NCBI RefSeq assembly: GCF_042676385.1 | Contig: NZ_JBHTHA010000011.1 | Span: 62,001-126,000 of the forward strand | Direction of reading: 5' to 3' | From: Paenibacillus_E sp042676385 | GTDB lineage: Bacteria > Bacillota > Bacilli > Paenibacillales > NBRC-103111 | DNA length: 64,000 nucleotides | Part shown: positions 33,082 to 41,833 of the stretch, one piece after another | Layout of the letters: every line of letters starts with the position of its first letter | How positions within the stretch are numbered: the first letter of the stretch is position 1 | Program-made: the position numbers and the translations under genes | Notes under the pieces: model-generated | Databases searched by the model: none | Seen by the model: only the letters and a program-made list of their open reading frames with translations | Told to the model about the DNA's origin: nothing

Positions 33082-33954
33082 TTAGTTAATGGGCTGCAGT
33101 TGATGGCGCAGTGCCTGCTTGATCAGATTGTTAATCGAATGTGCTTTCACATACGGACTGCCTGCATTAATACGTGGAATCTGCATAGGATCTGTCTGCT
33201 TCGAAACGATTCCGGCTTTTGTTGTGAATCCGTATTGGATACCAGTTTGATTTAATAGTTCCATGGTTTGGTTGTCGAAACTGCCAAACGGGTAAGCATA
33301 AGCATCCACAGTTTGAGAACCATTCAAATCATGAAGTTTACGCATACAATTCTTCGTATCCGCAACAATTCTAGCTTTGAATTGCTCATCCGACTCCATA
33401 ACGCCGTCTTTTATGATTTTGTTGGTGAGCAGCGGCTTCCCATCGCTCATGGCATGCAACGAATCCGAATGGCCTTGGAAATCGATACTCGGAAACTCTT
33501 TCCTCATCTGAACAATCTCATCCGGGGATAAGGATGGAATCGGGCTGCCCATCGGATCATTCAAATCTTTGGTAATAACGAAATTCACAGCGGGTATATT
33601 CATTCTCTTCAATACCGGAAACGCATTCGTATAAAAGCTTCTATAGCCGTCGTCAAACGTAATTAGAATAGCATTATCCGGGATACTCCCCTGCTTGCTT
33701 CCCTTGGCCATGAATTGTTTGAATTGATCAAGAGAGATGAAATGATAGCCTTTGCGTTGAAGAGAATTTAATTGATCTATAAATAGCTTTGTTGAAATTG
33801 TAACACCACCCTGCATCTCATCGTCAATGTGATGATAAACAAGTACGGTAACTTGGTTGGAATAGATAACATCGTTTGCACGAACCAAAGAAGGAAAAAA
33901 GTTTAAAATTGCAATAAACATAATAATAATCGGCTTCCACCACTTACGAATCAT
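33082..33954 (-). CDS. Secreted polysaccharide deacetylase
   Basis: A 290-residue exported enzyme of the NodB family. Signal or anchor at residues 5-25 (WKPIIIMFIAILNFFPSLV). The catalytic Asp and first metal ligand are in ITFDDGYRSFY near 97-107, the His ligands in FQGHSDSLH near 160, and the product-side motif YPFGSFDNQT near 222. It could remove N- or O-acetyl groups from peptidoglycan or a surface polymer. RBS GGTGAGGCG. A single gene between tyrA and the small-RNA locus. Confidence 0.87.
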   Translation of the reverse strand: MIRKWWKPIIIMFIAILNFFPSLVRANDVIYSNQVTVLVYHHIDDEMQGGVTISTKLFIDQLNSLQRKGYHFISLDQFKQFMAKGSKQGSIPDNAILITFDDGYRSFYTNAFPVLKRMNIPAVNFVITKDLNDPMGSPIPSLSPDEIVQMRKEFPSIDFQGHSDSLHAMSDGKPLLTNKIIKDGVMESDEQFKARIVADTKNCMRKLHDLNGSQTVDAYAYPFGSFDNQTMELLNQTGIQYGFTTKAGIVSKQTDPMQIPRINAGSPYVKAHSINNLIKQALRHQLQPIN

Positions 33955-34044
33955 CCCGTTCGCCTCACCATTTAAGTAATATTCATATAACAGCAGAAGC
34001 CATTATAGCACACCGAGGTATATTTGAGAAATACAATAAATTAA

Positions 34045-34101
34045 TAAAAAAAGCTGATCTCAAGCCCTTTTGACTTGCAAAAAGGATATCGAGATCAGCT
34101 T
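34045..34101 (-). terminator. Terminator after tyrA
   Basis: Minus strand AAGCTGATCTC pairs with GAGATCAGCTT around a 34-base partly structured loop and is followed by TTTTTTTATTAA. It ends the hisC-tyrA unit. Confidence 0.85.
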
Positions 34102-34125
34102 ATAAAATGGATCATTAGACTATTA

Positions 34126-35214
34126 TTACACGTGGACAGCGTACTCTTGCTTCAAATGCTGGGCAGCTCTATCCGCGTCCTCTTGATTACGGAACGAAAG
34201 TCGGAGAATGCCCGGTACATCTTCACGACTTTCAATGATTTGAATATTACTCAAATTAATTCTTGCGTTACCTAATACTGTAGTAATTTGACCGATGATG
34301 CCCGGATGGTCGGGAATGTCTACATAGATATCATATAACGAAGTAATCATGCCTTTTCTACGTTCAGGCAACTGGCCTCGGAACTCGCCTGCAATACGAA
34401 ACTGTTCCGCAATCCCCTCTCCATCGCTGTGCTCCAGCAAATCGATAAAGCGCGAAATTTCAATATTCCAGTCTTTGATCAATCGCAGCAAAACTTCCCG
34501 ATTATTAACAAGAATATCGCGCCAAATCATCGGCTCGCTGGAAGCGATCCTCGTAATATCTCGAAAGCCGCCGGCGGCTAAGTTTTGATAGAGCGGATTC
34601 GTTTCGTTGTAACCTCTCACTTGATTGACCAACGCGACTGCGATGATGTGCGGCAAGTGACTAATTGCGCCTACGATGTCATCATGCTCGCGAGCGCCAA
34701 CTTGTACTATTTGAGCTTTGGTCGATTTCAACAAGGAAGCCAAACGATCGACAATGGCTTGGGGAGTTCCTTCAGCCGGCGTCAATACGTAAAACGCATT
34801 CTCAAACAGATGGGAAGATGCGGCTTCCACCCCGTGTCTCTCTGAACCGGCCATGGGATGGCCGCCAATAAAGTGAACGCCATCTAAAGCTAGTGTGGCT
34901 GCGCTCTCTGTGATGGAAGCTTTCGTACTTCCAACATCCGTGATAATGCAGCCTGGCTTAAGCGGCAGTTCCGCCAGTTGGCGGATATAGTCTTCCAGCA
35001 TGCCTACCGGTACACAAAGAAAAATATAATCCGCGCCTTCTACCGCTTCCCCCATTGAAGTTGTCGCAATATCTACGACATCGCGTTGCAGCAACTTTTC
35101 AACGGATTTAGGATTAGGCGAATGTCCTACTACCGTGTATTCCGGTTTACCTTTATAGCATAAGGCAAGTGATCCTCCGATCAGCCCTACGCCGAATATC
35201 GTAATTTTCGTCAT
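34126..35214 (-). CDS. tyrA: Prephenate dehydrogenase with ACT domain
   Basis: A 362-residue enzyme converting prephenate to 4-hydroxyphenylpyruvate with NAD(P). The Rossmann motif FGVGLIGGSLAL lies at 8-19; DVGSTKASI and FIGGHPMAGSERHG form the prephenate site with catalytic His near 122. Residues about 290-362 are an ACT domain (DIYVDIPDHPGIIGQITTVL), the likely tyrosine-sensing part. It follows hisC by 23 bp, as in the B. subtilis order hisC-tyrA; aroE, which follows in B. subtilis, is absent. Confidence 0.95.
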   Translation of the reverse strand: MTKITIFGVGLIGGSLALCYKGKPEYTVVGHSPNPKSVEKLLQRDVVDIATTSMGEAVEGADYIFLCVPVGMLEDYIRQLAELPLKPGCIITDVGSTKASITESAATLALDGVHFIGGHPMAGSERHGVEAASSHLFENAFYVLTPAEGTPQAIVDRLASLLKSTKAQIVQVGAREHDDIVGAISHLPHIIAVALVNQVRGYNETNPLYQNLAAGGFRDITRIASSEPMIWRDILVNNREVLLRLIKDWNIEISRFIDLLEHSDGEGIAEQFRIAGEFRGQLPERRKGMITSLYDIYVDIPDHPGIIGQITTVLGNARINLSNIQIIESREDVPGILRLSFRNQEDADRAAQHLKQEYAVHV

Positions 35215-35237
35215 GAAATCAACCTTTATGAAATGAA

Positions 35238-36338
35238 TTAGGCTTGAACGGCAACATCCGTAAGCACAGCGGTCAGCGCTGCAATGAACTTTTCATTTTG
35301 TTCACGGCTGCCGATCGTAACACGAATGGATGTTGGGAAATCAAGCTGGTGTCCTCCACGGACAATAATACCTTTTCGAAGCAATCCATCAAACACAGCG
35401 CTTGCCGGGCGACCTACATCCACCATAACGAAGTTGCCATGTGCGGGAAATGCGGTCAGGCCGAGTTTAGCAAACTGCTCGGTTAAATAATGAAGACCCG
35501 CCGTATTCGCTTCTCTGCAGCTATTGATAAAGTCTTGGTCTTTGATCGCCGCAAGTGCTGCCGCTTGTGCGAAACGCGTTGTGTTGAACGGCTCGCGAAC
35601 TTGATTGATGGATCGAATCACATCCGGATGTCCTACGCCGTAGCCAATACGAAGAGATGCCAATCCGTAAATTTTGGAGAATGTACGCAGTGCGATGACA
35701 TTGCGGTATTGACCGATTAATTCAATGCTGTCCGGGAATTCCCCGGTGGTGTTATATTCGCAATAAGCCTCATCCAGAACAACCAAGACGTGTGCAGGTA
35801 CTTTGGCCAAAAATGCTTTAATTTCCGCATCCGTGTTCATGGTGCCAGTCGGATTGTTAGGATTGCAGATCCAGACAATTTTCGTTTTATCTGTAATCGC
35901 GGCAAGCATGGCATCCAGGTCATGTGTACCGTCTTTTAAAGGAACTTCAATACTAATTGCCCCTTCGATTTCACAGTTATGTTTGTACTGCGGGAAGGTA
36001 TGGGAAGCCATAACAGTTTCGTCGCCTTGCACAAGGAATGCTCGAGCCAGCATAAGAATAACTTCGTCGGAGCCTGCGCCGAAAATAATTTGGTTCGTTT
36101 GCACGCCAAGATAGTCAGCAACGGCAGCCGTCAGCTCCACTGCTCCGCCATCGGGATAAAGACTGATATTTGAAAGCTCGGCTTCGATTGCTGCTCTAGC
36201 TTTAGGAGAGCTGCCAAATGGATTCTCATTGGAAGCGAGTTTAATGACTTCTTTCAGACCTAACTCGCGTTTCACTTCTTCAATAGGTTTACCAGGTTGG
36301 TACACCGGTAGATGGACAATGGTTTGCTTCGGTTGCAT
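35238..36338 (-). CDS. hisC: Histidinol-phosphate/aromatic aminotransferase
   Basis: A 366-residue fold-type I PLP aminotransferase. LASNENPFGSSPKA is the N-terminal substrate motif, NPNNPTG the PLP-binding Asn region, DEAYCEY the PLP ring Asp/Tyr, and RTFSKIYGLASLRIGYG contains the Schiff-base Lys. In Bacilli this enzyme serves both histidine synthesis and tyrosine/phenylalanine transamination, which explains its place between trp genes and tyrA. The start MQPKQTIVHL has AGGTGACC upstream; a 14-residue extension is not used. Confidence 0.94.
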   Translation of the reverse strand: MQPKQTIVHLPVYQPGKPIEEVKRELGLKEVIKLASNENPFGSSPKARAAIEAELSNISLYPDGGAVELTAAVADYLGVQTNQIIFGAGSDEVILMLARAFLVQGDETVMASHTFPQYKHNCEIEGAISIEVPLKDGTHDLDAMLAAITDKTKIVWICNPNNPTGTMNTDAEIKAFLAKVPAHVLVVLDEAYCEYNTTGEFPDSIELIGQYRNVIALRTFSKIYGLASLRIGYGVGHPDVIRSINQVREPFNTTRFAQAAALAAIKDQDFINSCREANTAGLHYLTEQFAKLGLTAFPAHGNFVMVDVGRPASAVFDGLLRKGIIVRGGHQLDFPTSIRVTIGSREQNEKFIAALTAVLTDVAVQA

Positions 36339-36586
36339 GCAGGTCACCTCATTATAAATATTTGAACCTTCATTTGACACTAATAAATATGGAAAACATA
36401 AAGATTATTTTACAGTAGAAACACTTTACTTTCCACTTCATGAAGCTAGAATTCATTCATCGCATATTAAGAGTGTAACGCTTTAAAGCTGAACAGTAAA
36501 TAGAAAAATAAAAATTAAACCAGATCTGCGTAAGATCAACCTAAAAGAGCATATTAACTAGTAAAAGAAATCCAAGGAGAATAACC

Positions 36587-37171
36587 ATGGTATCCGATCA
36601 ACAGAGCGTTTATGAGGATTTATCAAATAAGGAAGCTGAAGTCGCTAAATCATGGATCACATATTGGCAGCAATTCTCTAACTTTAGTACATGGCAGTTT
36701 TGGTTTAATTTGGCTTTTCTGCTGATCCCCTTAATTGTTCTCTGGTTTTGCATGGATCGAAAAAAAGCATTCCAAATAGGCTTTTACGGATTTAATATTC
36801 ATGTCCTGGCCACATACATTGATATTTATGGCGAACGAAATCATTACTGGGGATTTCCATTCAAAATCATTCCTTACTTACCAACCAGCGTTTCTTTGGA
36901 TGCATCCATGGCCCCGGTTTCTTTTATGCTGCTATATCAATGGACGATAAACCATAAGAAAAATTACTATTTAGCCTCTTTAGCTTTGAGTGCCATTTTT
37001 GCATTTGTAATAAAACCGATACTTTCATCCATCAATCTTTTCCATTTATACAATGGAATGAATTATTTTTACTTATTTTTGCTTTATTATTTCGCCTCCG
37101 TGATAGCGAAGTTAGTTACTGATCTTTTCAACCATTTTCAAACGGAATCCAAGAAAAAAATTACAAAATGA
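36587..37171 (+). CDS. CBO0543-type membrane protein of unknown function
   Basis: A 194-residue hydrophobic protein with about five membrane segments (WFNLAFLLIPLIVLWFCMD; FQIGFYGFNIHVLATYIDI; YLASLALSAIFAFVIKPIL; FYLFLLYYFASVIAKLV). It resembles proteins annotated CBO0543 in spore formers. The family has no known role. Strong AAGGAG site, A+T-rich coding sequence. It lies on the opposite strand between hisC and trpA, splitting the trp-hisC-tyrA run that is continuous in B. subtilis, so it is probably an insertion. Confidence 0.75.
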   Translation: MVSDQQSVYEDLSNKEAEVAKSWITYWQQFSNFSTWQFWFNLAFLLIPLIVLWFCMDRKKAFQIGFYGFNIHVLATYIDIYGERNHYWGFPFKIIPYLPTSVSLDASMAPVSFMLLYQWTINHKKNYYLASLALSAIFAFVIKPILSSINLFHLYNGMNYFYLFLLYYFASVIAKLVTDLFNHFQTESKKKITK

Positions 37172-37207
37172 TAAAACCCCGCTAAACAGATTCGTTTAGC
37201 AGGGCGA
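37172..37207 (-). terminator. Terminator of the trp operon
   Basis: Minus strand CCCTGCTAAACG-AATCT-GTTTAGCGGGG then TTTTATC, 5 bases after trpA. It also lies just past the convergent CBO0543-type gene and may serve both. Confidence 0.82.
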
Positions 37208-37211
37208 TTCA

Positions 37212-38018
37212 TTATCCCTTTAACTGGGATACGAAGCTGTAAATTTGCGAAAGTCCTTCTGGATGAGCACTGTCTGCTTGCAAATGATGCAAAACACCTT
37301 CGATCGTGCGAACAATAGCGCTTCCTACTACAACGCCGTCACAAAGCTTTTCGAAGCGCTGCACCTGATCGCGGCTCGAAATTCCGAAACCGACGACAAT
37401 CGGCACGCTGGCCGCTTCTCTAACCGTTGCAAGAAAATCATCAATGCCTCCAAAAAATTCAGAACGGACACCAGTGACACCAAGCGAAGATACGCAGTAA
37501 ACGAAGCCCTTAGCGCCAGCAGCAATGCGCTTGACGCGTTCATTTGACGTCGGGGCGACAAGTGGAATCAGGTGTACCCCATAGCTTTCAGCAATCGCCC
37601 TTGTTTCGCTATCTTCTTCCAATGGAAGGTCGGGAATAATGATCCCGCTGATCTCATTTTCCTGCATCTGCTTAAATATACGCTCAAGTCCGATCTGAAG
37701 GACAGGGTTGTAATAAGTAAATAGTATAAACGGCAGCTCTGAGCCTCTGCTTCGTGCCTCTCGTGCAACATTGATAACATCAAAAATCGAGATTTTACGC
37801 TGCAGTGCGCGCTCTGAGGATCGCTGAATAACAGGCCCATCCGCAAGAGGGTCTGAGTAGGGAACTCCCAGCTCTATAAGATCGGCACCAGCCCGCTCCA
37901 TCTCAAGGATAAGCTCTACCGACGCCTTCAGAGTAGGATCCCCAATGGTCAAGAAAGGAATAAGTGCTGTTTCTCCGCGCTCCCGGAGCTCGGCAAATCG
38001 TTGATCAATACGGTTCAT
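37212..38018 (-). CDS. trpA: Tryptophan synthase alpha subunit
   Basis: A 268-residue TIM barrel that cleaves indole-3-glycerol phosphate to indole. LIPFLTIGDPTLKAS precedes the catalytic Glu in ELGVPYSDPLADGPVIQ near 50, and IIPDLPLEE carries the catalytic Asp. The phosphate loop is GFGISSRDQ near 212. It is last in trpEDCFBA, 3 bp after trpB. Confidence 0.97.
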   Translation of the reverse strand: MNRIDQRFAELRERGETALIPFLTIGDPTLKASVELILEMERAGADLIELGVPYSDPLADGPVIQRSSERALQRKISIFDVINVAREARSRGSELPFILFTYYNPVLQIGLERIFKQMQENEISGIIIPDLPLEEDSETRAIAESYGVHLIPLVAPTSNERVKRIAAGAKGFVYCVSSLGVTGVRSEFFGGIDDFLATVREAASVPIVVGFGISSRDQVQRFEKLCDGVVVGSAIVRTIEGVLHHLQADSAHPEGLSQIYSFVSQLKG

Positions 38019-38021
38019 CGC

Positions 38022-39221
38022 CTATTCCCTCCCTATGCCCAAATAATCCATAATGGCATCCACGTCTTTATCTCCGCGGCCAGAAAGGCTCACTACAATG
38101 ATTTGATCCTTAGACATGGTCGGTGCAAGCTTAACCGTCTCTGCGATCGCATGCGCGCTTTCCAGAGCCGGAATGATTCCTTCAGTGCGACTTAAGAGCT
38201 GAAGGGCATCGAGCGCTTCCTGATCCGTGATAGGGACATATTTCGCACGTTCAATATCTTTAAGATATGAATGCTCGGGTCCAATTCCCGGATAGTCAAG
38301 CCCTGCAGAAATCGAATGCGCCGGTTGTACTTGTCCGTACTCATCTTGCAAAAGATAACTCATCGAACCTTGGAATACGCCCGGCGATCCCTTGGTCATG
38401 GTCGCAGCGTGCTCATCCGTATCTACGCCTCGACCAGCGGCTTCGACGCCGATCAATTTCACACTTGCATCCCCAACGAACGGGTAAAAAATCCCCATCG
38501 CGTTGCTGCCGCCCCCTACGCAAGCGATAACCGCGTCAGGCAATCTGCCTTCGGCTTCAAGGATTTGCTCTCTGGATTCATCGCCGATCACGCGCTGAAA
38601 GTCACGGACCATCATCGGATACGGATGCGGCCCCGTAACGGAACCAAGTATATAATAAGTATCTTCTACATTACTTACCCAGTAACGAAGCGTCTCGTTG
38701 CATGCATCCTTCAAGGTGCGGGTACCAGAGGTTACCGGGATTACTTCTGAGCCGAGCAACTTCATCCGGAATACGTTCAATGCTTGACGCTTCGTATCTT
38801 CTTCCCCCATGAATACCTTGCACTCGAATCCAAGCAGAGCAGCTACTGTAGCTGAAGCTACGCCATGCTGGCCCGCTCCCGTCTCGGCGATCACTTTTTT
38901 CTTGCCCATCCGTTTGGCGAGAACCGCTTGTCCGATCGTGTTATTGATTTTATGAGCACCCGTATGGTTCAGGTCTTCACGCTTCAAATAAATTTTGGCG
39001 CCGCCGAGCTTTTCCGACAAACGCTCCGCGTAATATAAAGGAGTAGGTCTGCCCGAGTATTGCTTTTGCAAATAACGAACTTCCGCGATAAATTCAGGGT
39101 CGTTTTTATAGGTTTCATAAGCTTCTTCAAGCTCAATCAGTGCATTCATTAGCGTCTCCGGTACGTATCGGCCGCCAAATTTGCCAAATCTGCCATGCTG
39201 GTCTGGAACAACTTGAGTCAC
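38022..39221 (-). CDS. trpB: Tryptophan synthase beta subunit
   Basis: A 399-residue PLP enzyme condensing indole with serine. The PLP Lys is K91 in LNHTGAHKINN; GGGSNAMGIFY is the phosphate-binding loop near 233. It is the standard TrpB1 length. It overlaps trpF by 4 bp (ATGA) for coupled translation. Confidence 0.97.
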   Translation of the reverse strand: MTQVVPDQHGRFGKFGGRYVPETLMNALIELEEAYETYKNDPEFIAEVRYLQKQYSGRPTPLYYAERLSEKLGGAKIYLKREDLNHTGAHKINNTIGQAVLAKRMGKKKVIAETGAGQHGVASATVAALLGFECKVFMGEEDTKRQALNVFRMKLLGSEVIPVTSGTRTLKDACNETLRYWVSNVEDTYYILGSVTGPHPYPMMVRDFQRVIGDESREQILEAEGRLPDAVIACVGGGSNAMGIFYPFVGDASVKLIGVEAAGRGVDTDEHAATMTKGSPGVFQGSMSYLLQDEYGQVQPAHSISAGLDYPGIGPEHSYLKDIERAKYVPITDQEALDALQLLSRTEGIIPALESAHAIAETVKLAPTMSKDQIIVVSLSGRGDKDVDAIMDYLGIGRE

Positions 39222-39916
39222 TTCCGGGTCACCCTTTCCACAAACGAAGTAATTTTCACGATATCTTTCGCGCCATCGGTTTCAACACCGCTGGAAACGT
39301 CCACGCCATCCGGACTGTATATATTCACTAATTGATCGACGTTATCAGGCTGAAGACCGCCTGCCACAAGCAATTGAACCCCTGCTTGCCGCGCCCATGC
39401 CTGATAAACAGGGATGCAGTCCCATGCAAAGGTTTTGCCAGAGCCTCCCCCATATACAGGATCGAACGTGTCCAGCAAAATAGCATCGACCGTTCCCAGA
39501 TAAGGATCGAGTTGCCCCGCCACGGATTCAGCAGTAGGAATAGCGTTATCTGCTTTGGAAATCGAAACCGATTTGTATACTTTTACTTGAAAATGCTCCC
39601 GAACCCACTGACAAAAAGCGGGCGTCTCCTGGCCATGAAGTTGGACCACATCCAGCGGTGCCACAGCAAGCGTTCGCTCCAGTTCTTCCTCACCCGGATT
39701 GACGAAGACCCCTACAGATAGAGGGACTCTCACACCTTGCTCAGCTTCGGATTTCAAGAAAGCGATCAGCTCCCCCGCCTTTTCAGGCAAAAGCTGACGT
39801 TTGCTGGGCGCAAAAACGAGACCGATATGATCAATCGGCAAATGCACGATCGATTTTAACACTTCAACGCTTTGAAGTCCACAGATTTTTACAGTTGGTG
39901 ATGTCTGAACAGCCAT
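39218..39916 (-). CDS. trpF: Phosphoribosylanthranilate isomerase
   Basis: A 232-residue TIM barrel performing the Amadori rearrangement in tryptophan synthesis. The catalytic Cys is in VKICGLQSVE near 12, and the catalytic Asp in LLDTFDPVYGGGSGKTF near 147. The C-terminus has LVAGGLQPDNV and GVDVSSGVET, the phosphate site. It follows trpC by 18 bp and overlaps trpB. Confidence 0.96.
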   Translation of the reverse strand: MAVQTSPTVKICGLQSVEVLKSIVHLPIDHIGLVFAPSKRQLLPEKAGELIAFLKSEAEQGVRVPLSVGVFVNPGEEELERTLAVAPLDVVQLHGQETPAFCQWVREHFQVKVYKSVSISKADNAIPTAESVAGQLDPYLGTVDAILLDTFDPVYGGGSGKTFAWDCIPVYQAWARQAGVQLLVAGGLQPDNVDQLVNIYSPDGVDVSSGVETDGAKDIVKITSFVERVTRK

Positions 39917-39934
39917 CTGTTTCGCCTCTTTCTA

Positions 39935-40738
39935 TTACAGCTGGTTTGACGCTTGACTTGGCGTTCCCATTAATTCGTGTACGGCTTTTTCCACTACAGG
40001 TTGACGCATAAAATGTTCGCCAATCAGTACGGCTTGCGAGCCGATCTGCTGCAAATAAGCCATGTCCAGCGTGGACGAAATTCCGCTTTCGCTAACGACA
40101 GTTTTCCCAGGAGGTATAAATTGAATGAGTTCCTCGGTCGTCTTTAAGTCTGTAACGAACGTTTTTAAATTACGATTGTTAATACCGATCAGCTGCGTTT
40201 CCAGCTCCAATGCGCGTTCTAGCTCTTCACGGTCATGCACCTCGACGAGCGCATCAAGCCCCAAATCACCGGCCAATGCTAGAAACTGCTTCATCTGTTC
40301 CGTGGTGAGAATAGCTGCGATAAGCAGAATCGCATCGGCGCCGATCAGACGTGCTTCGTAAATTTGCTTCACATCAATCGTAAAATCTTTTCTCAAGAGA
40401 GGAACATTCACCGCTTTGCGCACGGCGCTTAAGTATTCATTGCTTCCTTGGAAGTATTGCACATCCGTCAGCACGGAAATACAGTCGGCGCCCGCACGTT
40501 CATAGGCTTGCGCTAAACCGACCGGCTCAAAATCCGGGCGAATCAATCCTTTGGAAGGTGATGCCTTCTTCACCTCAGCGATAAGTCCCATAGCGTGATT
40601 TTTGCGAGTGGTTAGAGCTTGTTGGAAGCCCAGACAAGGTGGAAGCTCGGAAATCCGTTTCTCCGCATCCTTCATGGAGAAGCTGCTCATGGCTTCGACT
40701 TCGGCAAGCTTTGTAGCTACGATTTTATCAAGAAACAT
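39935..40738 (-). CDS. trpC: Indole-3-glycerol phosphate synthase
   Basis: A 267-residue TIM barrel that decarboxylates and closes the indole ring. AEVKKASPSKGLI near 53-65 has the catalytic Glu and Lys, LRKDFTID near 115, INNRNLKTF and VSESGIS near 215 are the other active-site strands. The start overlaps trpD by 11 bp. Confidence 0.97.
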   Translation of the reverse strand: MFLDKIVATKLAEVEAMSSFSMKDAEKRISELPPCLGFQQALTTRKNHAMGLIAEVKKASPSKGLIRPDFEPVGLAQAYERAGADCISVLTDVQYFQGSNEYLSAVRKAVNVPLLRKDFTIDVKQIYEARLIGADAILLIAAILTTEQMKQFLALAGDLGLDALVEVHDREELERALELETQLIGINNRNLKTFVTDLKTTEELIQFIPPGKTVVSESGISSTLDMAYLQQIGSQAVLIGEHFMRQPVVEKAVHELMGTPSQASNQL

Positions 40739-41768
40739 GGCTTAATTCTCCTGTGAATTGGATTAGGTCGTTCAATTTTTGCTCGGCCCGGCCTGAGTCA
40801 ATAATATCGGCTGCAAGCTTGACGCCCTGCTGCAGCGTACCGACTTGACCTGTTACATAGAAGCATGCGGCTGCGTTAGCAAGCACAATATCTCTGTGCG
40901 GTCCTTTATCCCCTGCGAATATATGACGGATCAACTCGGCGTTCATGACAGCGTCACCGCCGGCCACATCTTTAATGCTGTGCGCTCGTAAGCCCAGTTC
41001 ATCCGGTGTGATCGAATAGGTGCGAATCGTATCCGACTTCAGCTCAGTCACTTTGGTCGGTGCTGAAATGCTGAATTCATCGAGTCCATCCTCACTTGCT
41101 ACCACCAAGGCACGCTTCAAGCCTAGAGCTTGCAGGGCTTGCGCGATGAGCTCCGTTTTCGAGCTATCAAAAACACCAAGAACTTGGCGGTCTGCCCCTG
41201 CCGGATTCGTCAGCGGTCCAAGCAAGTTGAAGACGGTGCGAAATCCCAGTTCCCGACGCGGCGCTGCAACATGCTTCATCGATTGATGATAAGCCTGCGC
41301 GAACATAAAGCAAATTCCGACCTTATCTAAACAGGAAGCAGCTTGCTCGCCGTTAAGCGTAATGTTCACGCCTAACGCTTCCAGCACGTCCGCACTGCCG
41401 CTTCTACTCGACATCGCACGATTGCCGTGCTTCGCGACGCGTATACCGCCTGCTGCCGCGACGATCGCAGCGGTTGTTGAGATATTGAACGTCTCTGCGC
41501 CATCTCCGCCAGTACCGCACGTATCCAGCAGGTTCGCTTGCTGCACGCTTACTTGCAGAGCCTTACCGCGCATCGTCTCCGCGAATCCGGTAATCTCCTC
41601 TAGCGTCTCACCCTTGATCCGCAGCGCAGTCAGCAAACTGCCGATCTGTGCCGGAGTTGCGGCTCCCTCCATGATTTCAGACATTACGCCTCGTGCTTCT
41701 GCACGACTCAAGTTTCCGCCGCTAACCACCTTGCCGATAGCTTGTTGTACAGATATGTTTTGGCTCAT
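40728..41768 (-). CDS. trpD: Anthranilate phosphoribosyltransferase
   Basis: A 346-residue enzyme adding phosphoribose to anthranilate. DTCGTGGDGAETFNIST near 82-98 is the PRPP loop, VAKHGNRAMSSRSGSADVLEALG the second motif. Length is standard and there is no fused glutaminase. It starts after a GGAGGAAGAG site that ends a palindromic repeat in the 65-bp trpE-trpD gap. Confidence 0.97.
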   Translation of the reverse strand: MSQNISVQQAIGKVVSGGNLSRAEARGVMSEIMEGAATPAQIGSLLTALRIKGETLEEITGFAETMRGKALQVSVQQANLLDTCGTGGDGAETFNISTTAAIVAAAGGIRVAKHGNRAMSSRSGSADVLEALGVNITLNGEQAASCLDKVGICFMFAQAYHQSMKHVAAPRRELGFRTVFNLLGPLTNPAGADRQVLGVFDSSKTELIAQALQALGLKRALVVASEDGLDEFSISAPTKVTELKSDTIRTYSITPDELGLRAHSIKDVAGGDAVMNAELIRHIFAGDKGPHRDIVLANAAACFYVTGQVGTLQQGVKLAADIIDSGRAEQKLNDLIQFTGELSHVS

Positions 41769-41780
41769 TGTTTCTCTTCC

Positions 41781-41813
41781 TCCTTAAAGCTTTCGTGAGA
41801 AAATGTAACGTAA
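41781..41813 (-). repeat. RBS-associated palindrome before trpD
   Basis: In the gene's direction: CTTACGTTAC, ATTTTCTCACGAAAGCTTT, then AAGGAGGAAG, the trpD ribosome binding site. It has the same TTACG-stem-RBS layout as the copies before pit and gpsA, with a weaker stem. It lies inside the trp operon. Confidence 0.5.
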
Positions 41814-41833
41814 GCATCGGAGCTCCCCGCCGC

